Shown here: positions 1 to 11,100 of the stretch, piece by piece | Layout: each line of letters opens with the position of its first letter | Numbering within the stretch: position 1 is the stretch's first letter | NCBI GenBank assembly: GCA_029204225.1 | Contig: MU833007.1 | Location: 1 to 62,778, forward strand | Reading direction: 5' to 3' | Source: Diphasiastrum complanatum | Lineage: Eukaryota; Streptophyta; Lycopodiopsida; Lycopodiales; Lycopodiaceae | Length of the DNA: 62,778 nt | The notes under the pieces: generated by a model | What the model was told of the DNA's origin: nothing | What the model saw: only the letters and a program-made list of their open reading frames with translations | The model's database searches: none | Made by a program: the position numbers and the translations under genes

Positions 1-249
1 TTGGTACTGTCTAGCGAAATACCTAGACCCGACGGTCGGCAAAAATACCGCCGCTTAGCAAACAAAGCGGTGCGTATAACTTGCACCTCACGAGCACATC
101 ATAGACAGTAAATCGCTTTCAAGCCCATGTAAGATTTTTTTCTAACTGTAAGCCGAATTCAATGGGGAAAGAGACATTAGCGAATTAGCGATCAGAAGTT
201 TTTACGGAACCATAATTCTAGAAAACTAGTGAATCATTCCACCAAAAGT
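1..249. other. Unassigned left edge, upstream of the coiled-coil gene
   Basis: No coding region is supported here. The sequence may include promoter or 5' flank of the gene that starts near 602, but no clear TATA or motif set was recognised. Confidence 0.3.
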
Positions 250-435
250 GTTAGCACCCCCTCCTTGCAACCGTATCTCTGAGAGCCTGGAAAACTCTCA
301 TTGGTTGGGGAGCACGGGGCAATAAAGAGGCCATCAGGGTTGAAAGTGGCAAATCCTCTATTTCTCATGTAGGGCCGAACCACCATTAGAGGTGAGGCCC
401 CTTGACCCTTTTAGGATGTTTTGGCTGGACCAACC
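250..435 (+). repeat. Dispersed repeat, copy A
   Basis: This stretch matches the reverse complement of about 29535-29705 over most of its length. Shared blocks include CCCTCCTTG, CTCATTGG, GGAGCACGGGGC and TTGGACCAA-like ends. It is an interspersed repeat of unknown class. It ends about 170 bases before the likely start codon of the neighbouring gene, so it may form part of that gene's promoter or leader. Confidence 0.6.
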
Positions 436-601
436 CCCCCTAATATGCTGCACATGAATGACAAAAATAGATTTGTTGTCCAACGGATCCCTGCATTGCA
501 AGAGCCATTGCAGCAGCCAGTGCACAACGACCCTCTCGCTTGTTCTCCTCGACCCTCTCACATGTTATCCTCTAACATCCAAAACCGGTGAGCGGGTGAG
601 C

Positions 602-907
602 ATGGAAAGAGGCCTCCTTTACAAACTCACCCACTCCAAAGTCTTGAAATTTTTTTTAGAGCCTAATATTATAACTAAGCTTCATGCCCTTCACAGCGAC
701 TGGCCGGGGGCTTCTGACGCTCCGGGTAGCGAGTCGGTGACGGTCATCTTCCAAGACCGACCGTCAACGCACGTCAAAGTTCAAATCAAGGGGGCAACGT
801 TCAAATCTGGCTATGGCGGAGAGCTAACGAGAAACGCTGCCTTTGGAGTTGCTTGCTTTCGTTGGCGATCTGGCATCACTTTCTGTGTTCACGATCCAGA
901 TTTGGAG
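602..907 (+). CDS. Coiled-coil gene, exon 1
   Basis: Open frame from ATG 602 to TTGGAG followed by the donor gtcagt, ending in phase 0. It encodes about 102 residues with mixed, globular-looking composition. ATG 458 is also in frame and would add 48 residues. Confidence 0.5.
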
Positions 908-3900
908 GTCAGTTTTTGAATGTATCAGAAACTCATTTTTCGTTTCTGTCTTTGCTTGTGCTGTAGCTTAGAAATCTCTGTAAATTGATTACTGGCTTGG
1001 CTTATGCTGTATCTTAGACAGTTTCTGTAAGATCGCTGTTATCATACAACACTGATAATGACACAGTTGTAGTGTTCGATTGCAGTGATTGCGCAGACGT
1101 ATTGACAGGATTCAGGTTTGAGTTGTAGATCATATTGTTATGGATTAATCTCACAGCTGCTTGCATGCCCTTCGCAGATCTGTCTTTTGCTTTGCCTCTT
1201 GCTTGTTTAACTCGTGCTGCAGACCACAAATGCTCTAGTTTTCACAGATTTTTACAGCTTATTCTTATGACTCAATTATCTTTCCTTACAAAAGCTATGT
1301 ATCAATCTGGAGGTCCGTGGCTGAATTAGGGACAAACTCATCGTTCGTTTCTGCCTTTGGTTGTATTGTAATGTACAGTTTTTCTCTAAAGCGATCTAAA
1401 ACGATGATTATAGGAATGCTAATGACACAGTTATATCGTTTGATTGCTGTGATCGCACAATCGTATCAACTGGATTCAGGTTTAGTTGTAGCTCATATCA
1501 TTATGAATTAATAACACAGCTGCTTGCATTCCCTTGGCAAATCTGTGTTTTTGTTCTTGCTTCTAATAATCGTGCTGCAAACAACAAACGCTCTATTCTT
1601 ACAGATTTTTAAAACTTCTAATTATTCTTACGAGGCCTTTAGTTTTCCTCATAAAAGCTGTACATGTTTCGCTTTTGCATATCTTCGGCCTTCTTTTCTT
1701 GTAAGATTTGATGCCTAGAAGGCTTAAGTGAGATATTTTAATCAAAGCTGTTCAGGTGTGAAGAGTATGTAGGACTTTTTTCCTTTCACTGACAGCATAA
1801 TCATTTATCAATCCGAAATGCCCTTGTAGACTGCCATTTTCTGGCCGCTGTGTTACTCTCTATAGTCTGCTCGCAGTTTAGTGTTTTCTTTTATCCTCGT
1901 TTCCCAACTCACTACTATCAGGTTTGGAAATGGCAGTATAATGGGGAGGTAAATTTTAGAGTGCAGAAAATAGTAAGCATTGGCAGAACAACTAAAATTC
2001 GGCTTGTGAGGGCTGTAATCATGTTTGAACGATATCTCTTATTAACCTAAGATTTTTTGATCTGTATTGGCAGCGCATTTGGCAATGGCGCAGCTGAAGT
2101 CGAAGAAACAGCTGATTGTAGAAAGGAAGGAAGTTTTAGAGACACAGAAAGCACTTTTAGGAGAGAAGCTCAACATACATTTAGATTTTTGGACAGCCGA
2201 CAAATGGCTTCTCGAGAAAGACCTATGTGAGGTATTTGGTTTTGGTTCGGGTATTGAAGGTTTAGCGCTTGTCGGCAAGATCTAAAATGATAAACTGCAT
2301 ACACTGTAGTTGAGTTCAGATGACCAATACAACTTTTTTGTTGTATTAATCGAAGTCTATCCTGTGGTTGCCACCTTTCTTTTGATAATGGAAGCACGAA
2401 GGACACCATGAAAGCTGTTAGCTTGATCTTTCTTCAGAACATAACACAGGAAAGGCAAAACAATAATCGCCACGAATACTCGTACTGGTTGATGAAGTCA
2501 AAGTTACTTTGTACATACTTTAATCACATGACCAGATCTCAAAGTGATTGCAGTAAATAGAACCAGTTGTGATAAGAAAATCAAAAGGTAACAATATTAT
2601 TAGTCTCGTGATGCCACACGGATCTCCATAATGCTTCACTTTAAGATGAATCATCAATCATGAATTCGTTACGTTTAACCAACCAACAATTGCTCTTTTC
2701 ATTCATAGTTCAGCTTCTAAATCAATGACTCCCATTAACTCATTAAGAGACATGTGATGCAATGGGTTGGTTATGATGTCCACGAACATTCTATCAATGT
2801 GGCAGCGCTTCAGAAACAATTTTCCTTCCTGAACCATGTCTCGAAATACAGCCATATTGCAATGCAAAATTTGTTTTTGTAATCATTACGTTCTATTTGT
2901 GTAACCATGCTATGGATCTATCTATTCTTCTATCTCACTTGTACTTGTCTTGGTATGCCTTTTCTTCCTATGACCTTTCTTCTGGTTTCCTCCTTCCTGT
3001 GACCGGTTCCTCCTTCATGGCCTCATGCCATGCCTCCCATTTTGGACTCTGTTGTGCTTCAAGCAAATATGTAGAAGACCATGGCTATCCCCTTCTTTGC
3101 ATGTGTACCTCTGTGGAGCCCTTTTGATTTTTTGTTGATCTGCTTAATTGGTTCCTCAATTACCTTGGCGTCTCTGAAGGTTTTTCCTTCCTCTCACATT
3201 CTGCTTGCTCTCATTCTTCCACAGCATCCCCTGTTGTCACTTCTTGATTGTCTTCATGTGAGCATTCCCCTCGACTCTCCCATTTAATTATTATGGTCTT
3301 CAGTGGTACCTGTCTCTTCCACCTAGTTGTCTTCATCAAACACTAAATCCCTGAACAAGACTTTGACCCTTGCAGGATCATATAGCTTTTAACTTTGGGC
3401 TTTTGTGGGATAATCGGCAATGATGCACAGTATCTGACTTATGCATTTAGACTTCAGGTACATGGGCACAAGCTTTGCATAAAAATTAGTTATGTGAGTG
3501 GTCTCTTGTCTTCTTATTACCATCCACAATGTTTCTGGGGTTGTATCTTGGAGTGCCTGATTTGGTGTTTTACCACCTATATAAATAATTGTGCCAGACA
3601 CCACATACCTGAGAAACTTGGGCAACTTCTTGTCATAAATCATACAACTTATCATTTCTATGACACTCTGATTTTTTGTACCAAGCAAGCTGTTTTTATT
3701 TTGAGGGTATATGACATCAAAAGTTCCTAGTGCCTCCCCTCCTTTGTGCCACAGGCTTGAAACTCCCTTCTCATTTACTCACCTCAGCTCCATGAACGGA
3801 GCCTTTTCAGTTCTCTAATGCACGACATTTCTAAGACTTCATGTTCATCCTTATGCATTAGAAATTAAACATGTGACCTCCTATTCGCGCCTCTCCTAGC

Positions 3901-6900
3901 GGTGCCGTCTTGATGGGTCAACAGCTGTCACTGTGAACAAGTTTTACTATCAACATTTCCCTTATCAAACATAGTTTCTTGAGTCTCCGACCCATTGATA
4001 GCCACGATTAAGATTCATCTAAGTCGATTGGATTTAGGGTTTAGGCTGATCCACAAAAAATCAGTACCTATATCATCTAGAATTACATTTTCTCTCATTC
4101 TAAATGATTGAAATTGACTGCAAATTAGAGAGTGGTTGTAAACTATAGTGTGTTTGATCTATGTACAATCGAATTTCTTGTAACTAATAATAAAATTTAC
4201 ATATATTAAAACCAAAAATTGGATTCTCTGATTTTTTCTATGTGGGCTCAGTCCAAACCCTTGAAAAGCCATGTCTTTCAATTCTGAAAAGGCCAATTTT
4301 GAAAAATAAGGAATTTATGGTCCGTATCCGTGTCCTCTTCCTGAATGTTTTTTTTCTCGACGCTGAGTGCTTTTCCATACGAATGTATGCTTTTGCAATC
4401 CCATTGTAAAATTTTCTTTCACAATATTCTCTGCTTCAGCACTCAGATGCCTGAATTTGCAAAATTTCAGGTAATCCTTTTTGGTCTTGAAATGGCCACA
4501 CGTGCACCATACATGACTGTCCAGTGACCATTCCTTCCAGCCTGTGGCGTCAATCCTCACGTATTCCCATTGCCAAAAATCTCCACTACTTCAGGACCTT
4601 ATATTCTATTCAAGGAATCTCAAATACATCCCCATATCTCTCATCTTGCTCACTGAAACCAGAATTTTCGCTGTTCAATGCATATATAGGACATCGTGCA
4701 CTGTTCCTTTTTGCCCCTCTGCCAATTGCAAAGATATTGAACTAATGTCGGATGCCTTGTTCCAGCCCTAAGCCCGGACCAGTACTTCCCTCTATGGTGG
4801 CAATGTATTATCGTATATATGATGAGAAAACTGACTTGTCGAAGGCCATGTGCGTTGTGATGTCCGAATCTAGATACCATCCATGTTGTGAGTCCAGGCT
4901 TATGCTCTTCCCTCCGATTGCTAGGCCAGTTCGAAGTCGTCCTCCTTGAACATCCTATCATTTTCCCTTTGATTTTTCTCCGTTCTGTTAGCAATTCCTT
5001 TGGACGATTCTCCTTGGCTTGCTCGAAGAGTACCCTTAAAGCCACCGCCTCTTCCTTATCCTCTGTATCTGCCACACATGCATGAGCAACTTTCTACCGT
5101 CTTCCACTTTCTTTGGGCATTCTGCTGTGATATGGCCCGTATTACTGCTGTAGTAGCAGGCTATGATCTGGCTCCTGTTATTCCTTTCTTGGCGCAAATA
5201 TCTTTTTGCTGCGAACCCTTCGTCATTCCTATGTGCTTTGATGCTACTCCGTCCTCCATTCATGTTTGCATCACGGAAGTTTCATTCACTCTTCGTTTCC
5301 TATTTTCCTAAGATTTGTGAAGCTTCCTCATCCCGCTATTCAAAGCATGTTGTTTTTAGCCTGAATCCTCCTTTCTTCTTCTTGTAGCAGCCGCTGTGTG
5401 ACATGTGCAAGATCCAAGTCTTGCGGTCTTCCCTTAAGGTCACAGTCAGAGGACCATATGAAGTTACCAAGCTCCCAAGCAGTGTAAAGGCCAGGTGTGC
5501 ACCTGCTACCGCTAAGAGCACGATGGAAAGATTTCGGGCAGCTTCCTTGGCTAGACGTGGCGTGGATCCACAATCGTTGATAACTCAAGTACGAAGGATG
5601 CTTTAAAAGCAGTAACCTGATCAAGCACAGAACATAACACATGAAAGGAAAAACAATGATGTAACGACAAGAAAATCTAGAGCAGAGCAGATGACTCTCG
5701 TGACGAACTATATGGGTCATTTTCAGCTGAATTACTAATTATATGATGGTTACTTTCGAGTCCTGACTAAGCTAGTAAGCTACATCTTTATGTGCGTAGT
5801 TTAAAAAAACAAACTGGTTAGTCATTGCTATATAGTATATATACAGTTTTTGACCATTCTAACAAGTAAACCTGAGGCTTTTGTGCGCGTGATCTAGGTA
5901 TAAGCAATCCAGGTTCTGCTTGGAATATGTACCGTCTTTTGGTAGTTCAAGTCCAGGTGAACGTGAAGATGCAAATTTGGACCTGATTAAACCCTCTGTA
6001 AATCCTGTGCTTGTACAGGCAAGAAGGGCGCAGGCCAGCAAAGAAGCTTATCAGGCTCAAGAGATAGCAGAACTTAATCTTTCTCTTGGTTTACAGCAGC
6101 AAGAAAATTTCCTATTGAATTTAAAACTAGGTTCGTTGTTTACACTTATTGTCAACTGGACTGATCTTAACTCACGGGAAAACCATGTGCTTGCCCTCAA
6201 TTAGCTATATATGATTCTTTAATCTATTTCGTCATTTGAAAGAGCGAGCTTTTCGAGTGGACTGTGGATCCTAGCTCCCTTGTTTTAGGCCAAATTTCCA
6301 ACTGTCAAATTATTTTGTGGCTCGATAGCAGTTGGTGATCATCCTAAAGTTTGTGTCGCTGTCCAGAAAAAGCATTAGATGACATTGAAGATCTTCAGGC
6401 CAACTTTGGAATTTTACAGCTTCAGCTTCATGAAGAAAAGGTAATCTTAATTGACTGTTAGATCAATCTGTTGCATACGAGCGCATGTCTTCACCTGCTT
6501 GAATAGCTAGTCAAAGGAACTTATTGGATTATGATGTGATAGTTGTTGGAATTATTCTGCTTTAACTAAGTTGGCACAAATATGCAGAAGAAATCCCTTG
6601 TGCTTGAGCAATGTGCTGCGGAGCAGAAAACGTACTTTTCTACAAAAGAAGCAGAACGTTTGAATCAAGTTTCCATACAGTTGAAAAACTATACCGAGCA
6701 ACTAACGGCCATGCAAAAGGCTCATGAAGTTGAACTCAAGGGTCATGAAGTTGAAATCAAGGAGGAAAAACAAAAGGCTGACAAATTAAAGAAAACGGTC
6801 AGTGAATTGGAGATGTTGCATAAGGAACAACTGCTAAATGAAAGACAAAAAGTGCAGAAGATTGAGCAGGAGTTAGCAGTGTTACAGGACAATCAAGCTA

Positions 6901-8089
6901 AAGAACAGGAGAAACATAAACAGATTCATGAGCTTGAACAACAGATATGTAAGCTAAAAGAAAAGCACCAGAGGGAGGTTCAAAAGCAAAAAGGTGAAAC
7001 TGAAAAGCTTAACTCACAGCGGAAGAAAGAGGTGGTGGCCCTTGTCAGGGAGAGAGATTTTGTGTGGGAACAATTCAAAAGAATGGAAGAGGAATACATA
7101 AGCCGCTTGAAAGTTAAAGATGAGCAGCTACAGTCTGCCAGGACAAAAATCTCGAATTTTTGTTCTGTAGCTGAGGAACTGCCGAGTATATTGAGAATGA
7201 ATTGGGAACGAGCACAGGAGGACGTGCACATGTTGAAAGAAGCCATGATGACAAAACGAGTCAAGGAAACGGACTGTCAGGATCTTAGAAAAGTTCCACC
7301 TAAAGGTGAGGAAAGAAGCAAAGATGATCATTATAGGAAAAATGCCTGCTCAGATTCCAACACAGAAAATGAATTTTTCCAGCAGCTCACAAGTACAAAT
7401 AGGCAAAGCCCTCAACAGAAAAAGGAAGTACAAGAGGTATTAACCAATCTGAGATTATTTTATGGTTGGCTTCAAGTCCTTCTATGTAAAAATTTAGCAA
7501 ATTTTATATGGTTAATTTTAAGTTCTTGTACTATGGATTGAAATTTGGCAATTTCGTTTTATAGTTGGCTTCAAGTTCTATACCATGGATCTAAGTTCAG
7601 CGCATATTTGATGACTATTAAGCAAAAAATTTAGTATCCTATTATGACTCTCACCACCTCTAAAATCACCAGAAAGATTACCCAGACTAATGGTCTCTTG
7701 TAAGGCTGTTGCCTTTCATAAAATTTGATAAAAAAAGTTCACATAAGCTTTCCCAAACTTAGTGTCATATGTGCGGTAAATATCATTCCCAATTCTTTTC
7801 TAAATCACATCTTACTGTCGTGTTGGGTAAGAGTAAACAAATTTTTTGCTCATTCGTGACATGAGGGAAGGGTCTTTCTAGAGACCTTTTTCCCCATTTT
7901 TGCGCTCATTTCTTCAACTCAACCCTAACATAGTTATAAGGCTTTAGCATTTGTAACATCTCAACTACCTCAACAACACCCATGTTGCAGCCAGCTTTAT
8001 GAAGACATTGGATCCGTTCCAAGACTTGGTGATGGGGAAATTGCAAAGACCATGTGTCAATTTTCAATTACTAATTACTACCCCCCCCC

Positions 8090-8134
<45 letters not shown>

Positions 8135-11100
8135 CCTGTGGTCTTCACTTTCATGGACTGTTTGTGTGGGTATTCTTTCTTTAGCCTCTGTGACCTCTTT
8201 CTTAACATCTTCAATGGAAGATTCTAGTCGCTGAATATGTGAAAGCAGTTGCTGGATAGTCTTCTGTTGAGCATCGATCATGGCCTTCTGATATTCCACT
8301 ATCTTATATAGCTTGTGTGTGTCTTCACACAGTAGAGGGATCAAATGGGTCAAATGAGAGAGCTCTTTTGTTGGAGTGTATGGAGGAGACATAGCAGGGA
8401 TAGGGTTTTGCAAAGGCGTGGACATCACTGTAGATGCAACAGGTGTAGCAGGAGTTGCTGCAACAGAGGGCATCCCTTCATACAAGATAGTGAAATTTTG
8501 GTAATGACTGGCCATCTTACCAAATCGACTATGTTTATTTGGAAAAAAACCAAGTAATTAGAGTATCTGGTTTGGCTTTATGGATTACCAAAGTGACATT
8601 ATGAACATTTGCGATTCGAAGTTCACTGGTCGCTTTTGGTGGCCGTATTTGCTAAACTAGAGATGACTCTGAACTTAAAGTTCTTCTAATCATTGGTAGT
8701 TGCTTTCTTTTATTGAGTATATTATGATTGACGAATCATAGTTCAGATTCTAGTTATACTTGATTGTTTAAAAGAAGGATTACCTGGGTGATCAGAAGAT
8801 CAGATAAGATATGTATTCATATTTTCTTAACAATCTCCTCGGAGAGGAAGTTATCCTTGATGGAGATTGAGTTATAGTTAGCATTTGGCTACCAGTTATA
8901 GCTCGTGCATGCTTACGTATAGTTTTAAATCTATATCACCCATTGCGGTAGAGACTCGGGTGTTCAAGTTTCAAAAAGTAGCGGATTTTCTACATGATAT
9001 GCAGGAAATGCTACGGATTGCACGTGAGAATGTCTGGGGTACCCAAGATGGGGACCGACATTATGCAGGTCTGAAAAGATCACCGAGAGACTTCCAAGTG
9101 GGGGTTGGGTACCGGCAAGCATTATTAATTGTCCCCTAAAATTTAGAGGACCGTATAAGATCTTGAAAAAGATCGGATCCTTAGCTCATCAATTGGAACT
9201 CCCGGAAGGATCACAAGTGCATCCCGTATTTCACGTAAGCCATCTCTGAAAGAGTCTACGTGAAGGAGAGCATCTTGGATCTGGAGATCGATTGGACCTG
9301 TTGGATGAATCATCAGGTGTGTCTCCACTTGAACCCGGAAAGATCTTGGATACAAGAACTAAACGATTGAGAAATTGTGTAGTTACTGAGCATCTGGTTC
9401 GATGGAAGGGATGTATAAACGATGATGATTCCTGGGAACAGGAAGGAAGCTTAAGGAGAAACTTTTCCAGTTTTAAGTTCTGAGGATAGAACTTGAATAA
9501 GGGGGGAAGAATGTCATGCCCATGACTGGTCTCAAGTAGCGTGTCCACGCTAGGGACCGGTAGACCAACAACCCGTAATTTAATTGTGACTATAAGGGAA
9601 TTGGGGCCCTTATGTGTACATGGTCATAATTAATGGTTGTAGGCCTGAACACTGGGTGGGTTGGTATGGGTCTATTAGTGAGTCATTGGGAAACTGGATG
9701 ACGTGGCCCAGATAGGCTACAGAGGTGTCCTGTGAGGTGTCACAGTGCACTATTAGTGGTGCATGGGTCTTGGAGGGTATAAGTATACCTATTGGGCTCT
9801 AGCTAGTGTATGGTTGATAGTATGACCGGTGGCAGGATGTTGCTGGTGTGATGCCTCAATCCTCTTTGTGTGATTGATTCATAGCTTGGGGGCTAGATCC
9901 GTTCGATCTAGGTTTGGTTGGGTTGGTTTGTCCACCATCAGGTTCCCTTGTGTTGCTTGTGATTGGCATGCTTAGAATAGGATCCTTGGATTGAGGACTT
10001 TATAATGGGTCTGAGAACTGTGGTGAACCGTCCACGGTTCTCAAATTCTATGTTGCAATCTCTATTTCATAAGGCAAAATTAGCAAGTTCTCAAACGATG
10101 AAAACAATCCTAGAATGTATACTACTGCATCTGCACCTTGTGGATCTGGGTGTAATTTTGTATATGAATCAGATTGATAGAATTGCTAAGTTCTACCTAA
10201 CCAGCACACAAGAATACATGCTATTTGGAGTTTGGACATTTTAGTCTCTTGGATACATGACATTTGAAGGTAACCATCTCTTGGACAAGAAGTTTCTTGT
10301 ATCTGCACATTCTGAACCTAATTTTTTGGCTCTCATGTTGCAGAGTGTGTTTGGGGATGATAGTTCTGTCATTTACTGTAATCCCTCTAGTGATGGCAAC
10401 GAGGTATTGGAGGAGCTTAAGGATATAAGGAGACAGTTTGAAGAAGCTGTGAATCTTCTGAATGTCAAGGGAGAAGAGCTGAAGAAAGCCTCTAAGAAGC
10501 TGGAGGACCTGAGAACTGAAAATGACAATCTGAGAGTGCTTTATGGGGTTCTGGAAGTAAAGTACAACGAAAAGCAGGTAAGTATCTCAATGGATTGATT
10601 CTCCTTCACATAGGAAGATTTTGTTGACACATATCTAGAGACTTTATATTTCACAAGAGTATCAATACAAAACCTATTAATAAACAAAGGTCTTTAATGT
10701 CATACTAAAGAAGCTTGTGCTGTGTGTAGTAAGTGGTGCAATAAATCTCCAACATTCTGTAAGTGTGTGCAAAAAAAAATTCTGGAATGGTGATTCGATA
10801 ATCTGGGGTTGCATTTTTTTGTCGACTTGATTTTATAATAATTCACTGCATTGTTTGTAGATGTAAAAGGTGCAGTCATGGGGTGATAGCTTTTATTTTC
10901 CTCGCGATAACTTATTGAATACTGAGAAATAGTGATCTAAGTACGTGCCTCCAGTTTACTTTGAACATATGTTTTCAAAGTTGAGAAGTGTTCAAAGTGG
11001 CAGGATGACTGGGGTCATGTGATGAAGCTGTGTATTTCTCTGACAAGTTAGAGAAATTTCATGCAGAAGTCAGATAAGCTGAGCCGGAATACTAGAAAAG

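Noticed and set aside
458-601. Longer N-terminus of the coiled-coil gene from ATG 458
   Set aside because: It starts just after a dispersed repeat and encodes Ser/Leu/Cys-rich text unlike the rest. ATG 602 is preferred, without proof.
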